From positions 239,488 to 303,487 of the forward strand of contig NZ_BAABJJ010000044.1 in assembly GCF_039543245.1 (NCBI RefSeq): 64,000 nucleotides of DNA. Direction: 5' to 3'. This document shows positions 35,993 through 44,875 of the stretch, one piece after another. Each line of letters starts with the position of its first letter. The stretch's first letter is position 1. Origin of the DNA: Algibacter_G agarivorans. GTDB lineage: Bacteria; Bacteroidota; Bacteroidia; Flavobacteriales; Flavobacteriaceae. The position numbers were made by a program, and so were the translations under genes. The notes under the pieces are model-generated. The model saw nothing but the letters and a program-made list of their open reading frames with translations, made no database searches and was not told the DNA's origin.

Positions 35993-36084
35993 CACATAGA
36001 ACTCATTTAAACTTTTTTGATTGAAACGCGCAAAGCTGATTAATTTAATTGCTGAACGTATTCTTTAAAACGTAAACCTGAAAA

Positions 36085-36424
36085 ACAGATGGTTTGTATT
36101 TAGATATTGATTGCGGTACAGGAAATTACACCAACGCCCTTCAAAAAGTAGGCTTTCATTTTATAGGAATTGACCCTTCAAATAAAATGCTGGAAAAAGC
36201 GAAACTTAAAAACCCAAAAATTGATAAAAACGATTTAGGTGATTATTTAGTTAGTTGTCGGAAAAAAGAAGGCAAATCATTCTGATTGAATTTTATGAGG
36301 CCAATTTCAAAAAAAAACCATAATTTACTTATAAATACATGACAAAAGCAGATGGGATGTTGAATGTTAGCCAGATGACAGTCGAAGACATTGAAAAACT
36401 TAGTTTTAATAGCATTTCAACTTA
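36085..36424 (+). pseudogene. degraded SAM-dependent methyltransferase
   Basis: From 36085 the frame reads TDGLYLDIDCGTGNYTNALQ and continues to GIDPSNKMLEKAKLKNPK, the SAM-binding motif I and the acidic end of strand 2 in class I methyltransferases. It then loses homology and stops at 36283. A later stretch (about 36340-36424: MTKADGMLNVSQMTVEDIEK...) probably belonged to the same gene in another frame. A stop codon sits just upstream, so the N-terminus is also lost. It fills much of the gap between the genes at 35992 and 36504. Confidence 0.65.
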
Positions 36425-36482
36425 AGTTTATTCTGAGCTTAGCTGAAGTACTCAAGATAAACTAAAGTCGAAGGACTCAATA
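36421..36482. repeat. intergenic repeat of the CTGAGC...AGTCGAAGGA type
   Basis: Two related arms (TTCTGAGCTTAGCTGAAGTA and AAACTAAAGTCGAAGGACTC) match the CTTCGACTGCGCTCAGGATA block near 60595 and the version at 44760-44820. It lies between the methyltransferase remnant and the next gene. Confidence 0.5.
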
Positions 36483-36503
36483 TGCCACTTTTATTTTTTA
36501 TAA

Positions 36504-36866
36504 CTAAAAGCTATTCAAAAGATCTCTATACCCTTTTAAATCAGCAACATTTCCTTTGTTATTAAGATTCTTTATAAGCGCTATCAGATACTTAAGACTT
36601 TCTACAGGAGAACTACCTTCATTAGCTTCAATAGCACCATCCTCTTCTATAGGTTCATCATCAAGAATAGGAATAAGAAATGACTTATTTTCTTCAATAT
36701 GCTCATAAGCTAGCCTAAGGACCTTTACTACTAAAGGAATTTGTGCTTCTAAAGCATAAGTTCTTAATTCCTTAATGTCATCGATTAGCACATCTGTATT
36801 GATGCCTGTTTTATCAAGATTCTTAATAATTTTATCGATTAATTTAATTGCTTTTTGATTTTCCAA
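36504..36866 (-). CDS. hypothetical acidic helical protein
   Basis: The 120-residue protein is mostly helical with an acidic loop at about 69-85 (DDEPIEEDGAIEANEG). It has no membrane segment or motif. I do not recognise a family. It is a single gene just downstream of the rpsT terminator region on the same strand. Confidence 0.7.
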   Translation of the reverse strand: MENQKAIKLIDKIIKNLDKTGINTDVLIDDIKELRTYALEAQIPLVVKVLRLAYEHIEENKSFLIPILDDEPIEEDGAIEANEGSSPVESLKYLIALIKNLNNKGNVADLKGYRDLLNSF

Positions 36867-36994
36867 AAGGGTTATATTAAAGGGTTAAGTAATTTACTGA
36901 TAATTGCAAATTTATATTTTTAATATCAATTATTAATTGAAATTACTATAAAATAAAAGGATATTTTTTCTTTATTCAAATTAAAAAAATCTAC

Positions 36995-37026
36995 AAAAAA
37001 AAAGCCTCTCATTTCTGAGAAGCTTT
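36995..37026 (-). terminator. rho-independent terminator of rpsT
   Basis: AAGCCTCTCA and TGAGAAGCTT form a stem with a TTTC loop and a one-base bulge. On the minus strand it is followed by a run of T, 26 bases past the rpsT stop. Confidence 0.8.
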
Positions 37027-37051
37027 CAAATATCTTAAACTTTAAATTGTA

Positions 37052-37303
37052 TTAAAGTGCTGCAACGAATTTTGCTAAACCAGATTTAAGATTAGCTGCT
37101 TTGTTAGCGTGTATAACATTTTTCTTAGCTAATCTATCTAACATAGATACTACTGAAGGAAACATAGTTTCAGCTTCTTTCTTATCAGTTAACTCACGTA
37201 ATTTCTTGATTGCATTACGAGTCGTTTTATGCTGATATTTGTTAGTTAAGCGTTTTGCTTCGTTACTTCTAATTCTCTTTAATGCTGACTTGTGATTTGC
37301 CAT
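37052..37303 (-). CDS. rpsT: 30S ribosomal protein S20
   Basis: The 83-residue basic, all-helical protein (MANHKSALKRIRSNEAKRL ... KKNVIHANKAANLKSGLAKF) binds the 5' and 3' minor domains of 16S rRNA and assembles early. The length and the HKSALKRIRxNE start are typical for the family. It lies just after tRNA-Glu on the same strand and ends with its own terminator. Confidence 0.97.
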   Translation of the reverse strand: MANHKSALKRIRSNEAKRLTNKYQHKTTRNAIKKLRELTDKKEAETMFPSVVSMLDRLAKKNVIHANKAANLKSGLAKFVAAL

Positions 37304-37331
37304 TTTGTTTTTTTTCTTATTTTTTTAATTG

Positions 37332-37403
37332 TAGCCCGTAGGGGAATCGAACCCCTCTTACATGGATGAAAACCATGCGTCCTAGCCGATAGACGAACGG
37401 GCC
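37332..37403 (-). tRNA. tRNA-Glu (anticodon TTC)
   Basis: The minus strand folds as a cloverleaf. The acceptor GGCCCGT pairs with ACGGGCT, with a G-U first pair. The anticodon stem CATGG/CCATG closes the loop TTTTCAT with anticodon TTC, and the T arm is GAGGGGTTCGATTCCCCTA. CCA is not encoded. It precedes rpsT in the same direction. Confidence 0.95.
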
Positions 37404-37550
37404 ATTTGTTTTTCAATGCGCAAATTTAAATAATAATTTAAACTTACAATACCTTTCAAATAACATACAACGTTTCCATTGCGGATGCAAAAATACAACT
37501 ATTTTTAAATGTTGCAAGTACTAGATAATATTTTTTTAAAAAAATTTATC

Positions 37551-39029
37551 TTAGTACGCTTTTGCGAACAATACTCTACGTTTTGAAGGGTTTCCCGTGT
37601 ACACACAAACACCTTCTTTTACTTCTCCTTCTAGAGGAATACATCTAATAGTAGCTTTAGTCAACTCTTTAATCTTATCTTCGGTTTCATTTGTGCCATC
37701 CCAATGTGCTGAAATGAAGCCTGTTTTAGTTTCTAAAACTGTTTTAAATTCATCAAACGTATCCACTTCAGTAATATGACCGTTTCTAAAATCTAAAGCT
37801 TTATTAAATAAAGATTCTTGAATTTCTGCCAATAACCCTTCTATCTTATCATTTAAACCATCAATTGCAACAACCTCTTTAGTTAAAGTATCACGTCTTG
37901 CAATTTCAACCGTTCCATTGGCTAAATCTCTTGTTCCAATGGCTATTCTCAAAGGCACACCTTGTAATTCGTGCTGGGCAAATTTAGCACCTGGTCTGCG
38001 TGTGGTTCTATTATCATACTTAACCGTAATGTTTTTTCCTCGTAGATCGCTTAAAATACCATTAGCGACTTCGGTTATAGCATTTAAATCTTCTTCACTT
38101 TTATAAATAGGAACAATAACCACTTGATTTGGCGCTAAACTTGGAGGTAATACTAATCCATGGTCATCGCTATGGGTCATAATCAATGCACCCATCAAAC
38201 GTGTAGAAACGCCCCAAGAAGTTGCCCAAACATAATCTTGCTTGCCTTCTTTATTTGCAAATTTCACATCAAAAGCTTTTGCAAAGTTCTGACCTAAAAA
38301 GTGAGACGTCCCTGCTTGTAGCGCTTTCCCGTCTTGCATTAAGGCTTCAATACAATAGGTTTCATCCGCTCCAGCAAATCGTTCGCTTTCCGTCTTTAAT
38401 CCCTGAATAACTGGAATAGCCATAAATTTTTCAACAAAAGTAGCATAGACATTATTCATTAATTCGGCTTCAGTAATCGCTTCTTGTTTAGTTTCATGAG
38501 CGGTATGCCCCTCTTGCCATAAAAACTCGGCAGTTCGCAAAAACAAACGGGTACGCATTTCCCAACGCACTACATTAGCCCATTGGTTAATTAAAAGCGG
38601 TAAATCTCTGTATGATTGCACCCATCCTCTAAACGTATTCCATATAATAGCTTCACTAGTTGGTCTTACAATAAGTTCTTCCTCTAACTTAGCTTCAGGG
38701 TCTACTCTTAACTTCCCTGGTTTATCAGGGTCATTTTGTAATCTATAATGTGTTACAATAGCACATTCTTTGGCAAAACCTTCAGCATTTTTTTCTTCAG
38801 CCTCAAACAAACTTTTAGGTACGAATAATGGAAAATAGGCGTTTTGATGCCCAGTTTCTTTAAACATTTTATCTAATTCTGCCTGCATTTTCTCCCAAAT
38901 AGCGTAACCATAAGGCTTGATTACCATACAACCCCTAACCGCCGAATTCTCAGCTAGGTCTGCTTTGACAACCAATTCGTTATACCATTTTGAATAATCC
39001 TCTGCTCTACTAGTAAGTTTTTTGCTCAT
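37551..39029 (-). CDS. proS: prolyl-tRNA synthetase, short type
   Basis: The 492-residue class II synthetase charges tRNA-Pro. Motifs include YFPLFVPKSLF near 65, the motif 2 region (RWEMRTRLFLRTAEFLWQEGHTAH near 164-187), HDDHG-like SDDHGLVLPP near 285 and the C-terminal anticodon-binding part. It is of the shorter archaeal/eukaryotic-like type (no editing insertion), usual in Bacteroidota. It is preceded by a well-formed promoter and is divergent from the next gene. Confidence 0.96.
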   Translation of the reverse strand: MSKKLTSRAEDYSKWYNELVVKADLAENSAVRGCMVIKPYGYAIWEKMQAELDKMFKETGHQNAYFPLFVPKSLFEAEEKNAEGFAKECAIVTHYRLQNDPDKPGKLRVDPEAKLEEELIVRPTSEAIIWNTFRGWVQSYRDLPLLINQWANVVRWEMRTRLFLRTAEFLWQEGHTAHETKQEAITEAELMNNVYATFVEKFMAIPVIQGLKTESERFAGADETYCIEALMQDGKALQAGTSHFLGQNFAKAFDVKFANKEGKQDYVWATSWGVSTRLMGALIMTHSDDHGLVLPPSLAPNQVVIVPIYKSEEDLNAITEVANGILSDLRGKNITVKYDNRTTRRPGAKFAQHELQGVPLRIAIGTRDLANGTVEIARRDTLTKEVVAIDGLNDKIEGLLAEIQESLFNKALDFRNGHITEVDTFDEFKTVLETKTGFISAHWDGTNETEDKIKELTKATIRCIPLEGEVKEGVCVYTGNPSKRRVLFAKAY

Positions 39030-39082
39030 ATGTTTGTTTTGGCATAAATATTGTACCTATATTAAATAGAAAAATAGTTCCG

Positions 39083-39110
39083 CAAAACTAACTATTTTTG
39101 TGATGTTCAA
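39083..39110 (-). promoter_or_regulatory. proS promoter, TTG-N17-TAGTTTTG
   Basis: The minus strand has TTG (39110-39108), a 17-base spacer and TAGTTTTG (39090-39083), the clearest match to the Bacteroidota promoter consensus in the window. It would give a leader of about 45 bases. On the plus strand TATTTTTG at 39093-39100 may serve the divergent gene at 39129. Confidence 0.55.
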
Positions 39111-39128
39111 CAATAAAATTATAGAGAT

Positions 39129-40271
39129 ATGCAATTTAACAACTACTTAAAAGGAAAAGTTCCATTTATAGCCTTACTTGGGTTACTATTTGGCTTAGTT
39201 TCGTGTGGTTCTTATCAATACGTTGGTGTGGACAGTGACGGTATTTACGGTAACACCGTAATACAGAACCAAGAAGCAGTTGTTGAAGTGCCAAACGAAT
39301 CAAATAGCAATTACTACAAAAACTATTTTAAAACAAAATCTATAGAATCTGAGAGCTATAATGCTGATGATGCTATTTTTACAGATATAGATACTTATGA
39401 AGGCCCTAATTATGTTGAAAATGACACCTTAGCTAACAACTACCAAGGTTATGCTGGCTGGGGTCAAAATAGCAATAGCGTAACTATAAACTATATTGAC
39501 AACGGATGGAACAATTGGGGATGGAATACTGGATTTGGTTTTGGGTGGAACAACTGGGGTTATAATGGATTTTATGGTAACAGATGGAATCGTTGGGGTT
39601 ATGGCGGATTTTATGACCCATTTTGGGCGCCTCCTTTTTATGGCGGTGGTTTTTATGCCGGCTGGGCTTTTAACACGGGCTGGGGTTACAATCGATTTTA
39701 CAATAGAGGCTACTACAACAACAGAGGGTTTTATGGAAACAGCAGATATTACGGTGGAAGAAATGCGTCATACAGCGCAAGCAGAAGAGGTAGCTATTTA
39801 GCCAGTAATTCTAGAAGTCTTAACAGTAACACAAGCAGACGTAGTTCTGTAAGTACACAAAACAGAACAACAACATCTAAATATAATACCTCTAGAAGAA
39901 GTAGTGTAAGCACAAACCCTGCAACTACTGCTACAACAAATAGAAGTAGTTACAATACAAACGGAACACGTAATACAAGCACAGTTAGGCGAGCAACAAG
40001 CGGCGTAACAAGAACCCCATCTACAAATTCTACATCTCGGGCTTCCTCTTCTACAGCTAGAAGAAGCTCAAGTACGGTTTACAGACAACCAACAAGAAGC
40101 AGTTCAAGTTCTGGGAATACAACTTACAGAAGATCTTCTTCTTCAAGTAGCCCAAGCTACTCACCAAGCAGAAGTTCTAGTTCTGGCTCAAGTTCTAGCT
40201 CGACATCAAGATCATCAAGTAGCAGTAGTAGAAGCAGTTCAGGTTCTTCAAGTGGAGGAAGAAGACGTTAA
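39129..40271 (+). CDS. lipoprotein with Gly/Tyr/Trp/Asn-rich and Ser/Arg-rich low-complexity regions
   Basis: The 380-residue protein has a lipoprotein signal with the lipobox LVSC (Cys near 26), then a normal domain to about 105. A Trp/Gly/Asn/Tyr/Phe-rich stretch covers about 112-215, and a long Ser/Thr/Arg/Asn tail extends to the end (SSSSRSSSGSSSGGRRR). The composition suggests an unfolded surface or periplasmic polymer-binding segment. Flavobacterial genomes have related vitellogenin-like annotations beside proS. No enzymatic motif is seen. Confidence 0.85.
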   Translation: MQFNNYLKGKVPFIALLGLLFGLVSCGSYQYVGVDSDGIYGNTVIQNQEAVVEVPNESNSNYYKNYFKTKSIESESYNADDAIFTDIDTYEGPNYVENDTLANNYQGYAGWGQNSNSVTINYIDNGWNNWGWNTGFGFGWNNWGYNGFYGNRWNRWGYGGFYDPFWAPPFYGGGFYAGWAFNTGWGYNRFYNRGYYNNRGFYGNSRYYGGRNASYSASRRGSYLASNSRSLNSNTSRRSSVSTQNRTTTSKYNTSRRSSVSTNPATTATTNRSSYNTNGTRNTSTVRRATSGVTRTPSTNSTSRASSSTARRSSSTVYRQPTRSSSSSGNTTYRRSSSSSSPSYSPSRSSSSGSSSSSTSRSSSSSSRSSSGSSSGGRRR

Positions 40272-40304
40272 TCTAATTATTTATTAAAGAGAAAAACATT
40301 CAAT

Positions 40305-41855
40305 ATGAAAAAGTTAAAGATACTATTCATAGGTTTACTATCTATGTCTACCGTTTACGCACAAGACATTAGTGATGCACTAAGGTATTCACAAAGTGAA
40401 ATTCAAGGAACGGCTCGTTTTAGAGCGCTAAGTGGTGCTTTTGGAGCACTAGGGGGCGATATGAGTGCCGTTAGTGCAAACCCAGCAGGTTCTGCTGTTT
40501 TTAGTAGAAGCCACGCCTCTTTCACGGGGTCAAATGTAGATGTAGATCATACAGCAATCTATTTTGGTAACGCCAATAATTCTAATGAATCTACTTTTGA
40601 TATCAATCAAGGTGGTGCCGCTTTTGTGTTTGCAAATCGCAATTCTAATTCGCCTTGGAAAAAATTCACTTTAGCTATTGCATATGATAGAACTAACAAT
40701 TATAATGGTAATTGGAATGCTGTGGGAGTAAACAATAATGATTTCGTAATTGTTGATAATAATGATAATGAATTAGTTCCTATAAATTCTATTGCTAATT
40801 ATTTCTATCAATATGCAGACGGTGTTCGCCTAGGTGATATTTCTTTATTTGGTGACGAGTTTATTGAAGATGCGTATGCAGATATTGGAAACGATTTTGG
40901 TTTTAGGCATCAGCAAGCTTTTTTAGGCTATCAAGCATTCATTCTTGACCCAAATTTAGATGATGACAACAATACAGCTTATAACGCTACTAACAATGTG
41001 GTAGGTGGAAACTTCAATCATGACTATCTATATGCTTCAACAGGATACAATGGAAAAATCACATTTAATGTTGCCACACAATATGAAGACAACCTATATT
41101 TAGGATTGAATCTAAACTCACATTTTATAGACTACCAGCGTTCTACATCTTTACTTGAAGATAATTCAAACGGTGGTTTGATAACTGAAATTGATTTTGA
41201 TAACACCTTATCTACAACAGGTACCGGATTTTCTTTTCAATTAGGAGGTATCATGAAATTAAGCCCGGAATTTAGAGTAGGTTTAACTTACGATTCGCCA
41301 ACTTGGTACACCATAGAAGAAGAAACCACCCAATATATTAATTCTAATGAAGCAGATTCTGATATTGGTTTTATAGCAGATATAGTTAATATTTATCCAC
41401 AATACAAACTCCAAACACCAGCAAAAATAACAGGGAGCTTAGCCTATGTATTTGCTAAACAAGGTTTAATTAGTTTTGATTACTCAAAAAAAAATTATGG
41501 CAATACCAAACTTAAACCAGAATCGGACTTTACAGGTTTGAACAATAGCATTGGCGATGTATTAACCGATGCATCAACATACCGAATTGGTGGCGAATAC
41601 AAACACAAACAATTTAGCTTTAGAGGCGGTTACCGTTTTGAAGAAAGCCCTTATACCGATGGCGTTACAGTTGGCGATTTAAATGGCTACTCATTAGGTC
41701 TTGGCTTTAACTTTGGAAACACAAAACTAGATCTTACTTATGACCAATCCGAACGTTCATTCGCAACACCGTTATATAACGTAGGACTAACTGATACTGC
41801 AACAATAGACAGAACAAATTCTAACATCACATTATCTTTAAGTTTTAATATTTAA
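40305..41855 (+). CDS. OmpP1/FadL-family outer-membrane transport protein
   Basis: The 516-residue product has a signal peptide (1-20, ending VYAQ) followed by the FadL-like start DISDALRYSQSEIQGTARFRALSGAFGALGGDMSAVSANPAGSA in spirit, then repeated amphipathic beta strands to the C-terminal TLSLSFNI. FadL-type barrels carry hydrophobic compounds across the outer membrane. It lies 33 bases after the low-complexity lipoprotein gene on the same strand, so they may share a transcript, and it ends at a strong terminator. Confidence 0.88.
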   Translation: MKKLKILFIGLLSMSTVYAQDISDALRYSQSEIQGTARFRALSGAFGALGGDMSAVSANPAGSAVFSRSHASFTGSNVDVDHTAIYFGNANNSNESTFDINQGGAAFVFANRNSNSPWKKFTLAIAYDRTNNYNGNWNAVGVNNNDFVIVDNNDNELVPINSIANYFYQYADGVRLGDISLFGDEFIEDAYADIGNDFGFRHQQAFLGYQAFILDPNLDDDNNTAYNATNNVVGGNFNHDYLYASTGYNGKITFNVATQYEDNLYLGLNLNSHFIDYQRSTSLLEDNSNGGLITEIDFDNTLSTTGTGFSFQLGGIMKLSPEFRVGLTYDSPTWYTIEEETTQYINSNEADSDIGFIADIVNIYPQYKLQTPAKITGSLAYVFAKQGLISFDYSKKNYGNTKLKPESDFTGLNNSIGDVLTDASTYRIGGEYKHKQFSFRGGYRFEESPYTDGVTVGDLNGYSLGLGFNFGNTKLDLTYDQSERSFATPLYNVGLTDTATIDRTNSNITLSLSFNI

Positions 41856-41876
41856 AAATAAATAAGAATATATCTG

Positions 41877-41914
41877 AAAAGCCTGGACTTCTATTTTAGT
41901 TCAGGCTTTTTTTT
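41877..41914 (+). terminator. rho-independent terminator
   Basis: AAAGCCTGGAC and GTTCAGGCTTT form a stem around TTCTATTTTA, followed by eight T. It is 20 bases past the FadL-like stop codon. Confidence 0.85.
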
Positions 41915-42002
41915 ATTTAATTGTAATTATACCTACAAAACAAAGACAGACATACTACCATTAATTGTTTGTTAAGATAAAACATAACAAATGTGTTTTA
42001 CT

Positions 42003-42010
42003 TATCTTTG
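42003..42010 (+). promoter_or_regulatory. -7 box TATCTTTG upstream of folE
   Basis: It matches TAnnTTTG and lies 28 bases ahead of the ATG at 42039. No TTG element with usual spacing was found. Confidence 0.4.
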
Positions 42011-42038
42011 CAAACTAAAAATAAGATTTCTTTTTATA

Positions 42039-42716
42039 ATGAAAATTGAGAAAAACATAGAAGAATTCGAATCCTTGGGTGATGATCACATAGGAACATC
42101 GTCTAACACGCCATTAAGAAACGACGCATTTAGACTTTCTAGTGAAGAAAAAATAGACATCATTAAAGATGATGTACGTCATATCATGGAAACCCTAGGT
42201 TTAGATTTAACTGACGATAGTTTAAATGGCACACCCAATCGTGTAGCAAAAATGTTTGTTAAAGAGATTTTTGGTGGTTTAGACCCTAAGAAAAAGCCAA
42301 ACGCTTCTACTTTTGAAAACAAATATAAGTATGGTGAAATGCTAGTTGAAAAAAACATTACCGTCTATTCAACTTGCGAGCATCATTTATTACCAATAGT
42401 TGGGAAAGCACATATTGCTTATATTTCTAACGGAACAGTTGTTGGTTTATCCAAAATGAATCGTATTGTTGATTATTTTGCTAAACGACCACAAGTACAA
42501 GAGCGTTTAACTATCCAAGTGGTTAAGGAACTTCAAGACGTTTTAAACACTAAAGATGTGGCTTGCGTTATTGATGCTAAACATTTATGTGTTAATTCTA
42601 GGGGTATTAGAGATATTGAAAGCAGTACGGTAACTTCAGAATTTGGTGGGAAATTTAAAGAAGAAGCAACTCGAAGAGAATTTTTAGATTACATAAAATT
42701 AGATACTAAATTCTAA
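42039..42716 (+). CDS. folE: GTP cyclohydrolase I
   Basis: The 225-residue enzyme turns GTP into dihydroneopterin triphosphate, the first step of folate/pterin synthesis. The zinc and active-site motifs STCEHHLLPIVGKAHIAY and the later CVIDAKHLCVNSRG are present. I take the ATG at 42039; a longer frame would include the -7 box at 42003-42010. A flexible acidic N-terminal extension precedes the core. folP lies 12 kb away. It is followed by the repeat-flanked four-helix-bundle gene. Confidence 0.95.
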   Translation: MKIEKNIEEFESLGDDHIGTSSNTPLRNDAFRLSSEEKIDIIKDDVRHIMETLGLDLTDDSLNGTPNRVAKMFVKEIFGGLDPKKKPNASTFENKYKYGEMLVEKNITVYSTCEHHLLPIVGKAHIAYISNGTVVGLSKMNRIVDYFAKRPQVQERLTIQVVKELQDVLNTKDVACVIDAKHLCVNSRGIRDIESSTVTSEFGGKFKEEATRREFLDYIKLDTKF

Positions 42717-42721
42717 TGTTT

Positions 42722-42753
42722 GTTGTTAAGTTGTGAAGCTGTAAAGTTGTTTC
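42722..42753 (+). repeat. left arm of the inverted repeat around the four-helix-bundle gene
   Basis: GTTGTTAAGTTGTGAAGCTG then TAAAGTTGTTTC. It begins six bases past the folE stop codon. Its inverted partner lies at 43171-43200; related copies are at 44698, 52317 and 55146. Confidence 0.7.
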
Positions 42754-42803
42754 AAATAATCAGCTTTACTACTAAAACGACAAACAACTAAACGATAAAA
42801 AAT

Positions 42804-43166
42804 ATGCATGTATATTCGTTTGAAAAGTTAGAGGTTTGGAAAGAAGCTATTCAATTGGCAGTTAAAACTTACAAAACAACAAGCTTATTTCCTAAAGAAG
42901 AAAAATTCGGATTAATTTCACAAATGAGACGATGTTCAGTTTCTTTATCTTCAAATATAGCTGAAGGTACAGCAAGATTGACAAACAAAGACAAAGCAAA
43001 TTTTATGACTATGGCTTATAGTTCTGCTTTAGAATTATTAAATCAAACTATAATTTCAAAAGAACTAGAATTTATTTCCGAAGAAAACTATAAAAACATT
43101 AGATTTGAAGTTGAATCAATCACTAATAAGATCAATGCTTTAAGAAATCATTTTCTTAAAACGTAA
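42804..43166 (+). CDS. four-helix-bundle protein of the S23/IVP family
   Basis: The 120-residue protein starts MHVYSFEKLEVWKEAIQLAV and contains SSNIAEGTARLTNKDKANF, the signature of the four-helix-bundle family found in 23S rRNA intervening sequences and related to the Avd accessory protein of diversity-generating retroelements. These proteins form pentamers and bind nucleic acid; cellular roles are mostly unknown. No reverse transcriptase is nearby, and the gene sits between folE and cysS, flanked by an inverted repeat, so it appears to be an insertion. It is intact. Confidence 0.9.
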   Translation: MHVYSFEKLEVWKEAIQLAVKTYKTTSLFPKEEKFGLISQMRRCSVSLSSNIAEGTARLTNKDKANFMTMAYSSALELLNQTIISKELEFISEENYKNIRFEVESITNKINALRNHFLKT

Positions 43167-43170
43167 GCTT

Positions 43171-43200
43171 AATCGACTCAACAACTAACGACTTAACAAC
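43171..43200 (-). repeat. right arm of the inverted repeat around the four-helix-bundle gene
   Basis: Read on the minus strand it is GTTGTTAAGTCGTTAGTTGT followed by TGAGTCGATT, about three quarters identical to the left arm at 42722-42753. It lies eight bases before the cysS start codon. Confidence 0.7.
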
Positions 43201-43208
43201 TAGTAGTA

Positions 43209-44690
43209 ATGCCGCTTTACAAAGAACAACAGATAAAACTATACAACTCACTTACTGGCAAAAAAGAAACATTTAAACCTATAAACGAAGGTCATATAGG
43301 CATGTATGTTTGTGGACCAACAGTTTATAGCAATGTGCATTTAGGCAATGTGAGAACCTTTATGTCTTTTGATGTTATTTTTAGGTATTTAAAGCATTTA
43401 GGCTACAAAGTAAGATATGTTAGAAATATTACGGATGCTGGTCATTTAGAAAATGATGCGGATACTGGTGAAGATAAAATCACTAAAAAAGCGCGTTTAG
43501 AGCAAATTGAACCTATGGAAGTTGTTCAACGTTACACCGTAGATTTTCATAATATACTAAACACGTTAAACTTTTTACCACCAAGTATTGAGCCGACCGC
43601 AACAGGTCATATTATTGAGCAAATTGAATTGATAAATACTATTATTGATAACGGTTTCGGGTATGAAGTTAATGGCTCTGTATATTTTGATGTTCATAAA
43701 TTCAATGAAACTCATGAGTACGGTAAATTAAGCAAACGTAAGCTCGAAGATTTAATTCATAATACGCGTGAATTAGATGGACAAAGCGACAAAAAGAATC
43801 CGCAAGATTTCGCCCTTTGGAAAAAAGCTGAACCACAACACATTATGCGTTGGCCTTCACCTTGGAGCGATGGGTTTCCTGGCTGGCATTTAGAATGTAC
43901 AGCAATGAGCACCAAGTATTTAGGAGAACAGTTTGATATTCATGGTGGTGGTATGGATTTAAAATTTCCGCATCACGAATGTGAAATTGCTCAAAATGAA
44001 GCTGCCAAAGGGAAAAGCCCTGTTAATTATTGGATGCACGCTAACATGTTAGAGCTAAACGGACAACGTATGTCTAAAACAACAGGGAACACGATTAATC
44101 CTGATGAATTATTATCTGGAAACAATAAATTCTTTAGTAAAGCCTATAGTCCAAGTGTTATTCGATTTTTTAATGCCATGTCGTCTTACCGAAGTGTATT
44201 AGATTTAACAGATGACGGTTTATTAGCTAGCGAAAAAGGCTTCCATAGATTAATGGATGCTGTGAATCTATTAGATGATTTAAAAGCGTCTTCAAAGTCT
44301 TCAATAGATATTGCGGCATGGAAACAGAAATGTTATGATGCGATGAACGACGATTTTAATTCACCAATTTTGATTGCCCATTTATTTGAAGCAGCAAAAT
44401 ATATCAATCAAGTTAAAGAAGGTTCTGAAACCTTGACTTCTGAAGATCTAAACTTACTAAAAGATACCATTAGCAATTTTGTTTATGATGTTTTAGGTCT
44501 TAAAAACACAACCAAAAGTGAATCTGGAGCCGATAAACTTTCAGGAGCTGTTGATATTTTAATTAGACTAAGACAAGACGCCAGAACAAATAAAGATTTT
44601 GCATTATCTGATAAAATTCGAGATGAATTGGCAGCAGTTGGCATTCAACTGAAAGACGGTAAGGACAGAACTACGTTTTCTGTAAATTAG
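43209..44690 (+). CDS. cysS: cysteinyl-tRNA synthetase
   Basis: The 493-residue class I synthetase charges tRNA-Cys. The HIGH motif is HLGN within VYSNVHLGNVRTF (about 40), zinc-site cysteines lie at CGPT (about 30) and in LECTAMS and HHECEIAQ, and the KMSKS loop is RMSKTTGN. The length is normal. Its leader contains one arm of the inverted repeat around the preceding gene, and another copy of that repeat follows its stop. Confidence 0.97.
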   Translation: MPLYKEQQIKLYNSLTGKKETFKPINEGHIGMYVCGPTVYSNVHLGNVRTFMSFDVIFRYLKHLGYKVRYVRNITDAGHLENDADTGEDKITKKARLEQIEPMEVVQRYTVDFHNILNTLNFLPPSIEPTATGHIIEQIELINTIIDNGFGYEVNGSVYFDVHKFNETHEYGKLSKRKLEDLIHNTRELDGQSDKKNPQDFALWKKAEPQHIMRWPSPWSDGFPGWHLECTAMSTKYLGEQFDIHGGGMDLKFPHHECEIAQNEAAKGKSPVNYWMHANMLELNGQRMSKTTGNTINPDELLSGNNKFFSKAYSPSVIRFFNAMSSYRSVLDLTDDGLLASEKGFHRLMDAVNLLDDLKASSKSSIDIAAWKQKCYDAMNDDFNSPILIAHLFEAAKYINQVKEGSETLTSEDLNLLKDTISNFVYDVLGLKNTTKSESGADKLSGAVDILIRLRQDARTNKDFALSDKIRDELAAVGIQLKDGKDRTTFSVN

Positions 44691-44697
44691 TTGGATT

Positions 44698-44870
44698 GCT
44701 GTTCGTCGTTAAGTCGCTTGTTGTAAAGCTGATTGGTATATTTCGACTAATAAATACCTTTGTCGGTTCGAGCGCAGTCGAGAACTATTTTATCCCTATT
44801 GCATACCTAGATTTCGACTCTGCTCAATCTGACAACGTAACTTAAAACAGATTCCTGCCTGCGCAGGAAT
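44698..44870. repeat. intergenic repeat cluster between cysS and yidD
   Basis: Three parts are seen. A copy of the GTCGTTAAGTCG family lies at 44698-44735. A TTCGAGCGCAGTCGAGAAC / TTTCGACTCTGCTCAA pair of arms lies at 44765-44827. The REP-like palindrome ATTCCTGCCTGCGCAGGAAT is at 44851-44870, ending six bases before the yidD ATG. No open reading frame. Confidence 0.65.
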
Positions 44871-44875
44871 GACAC

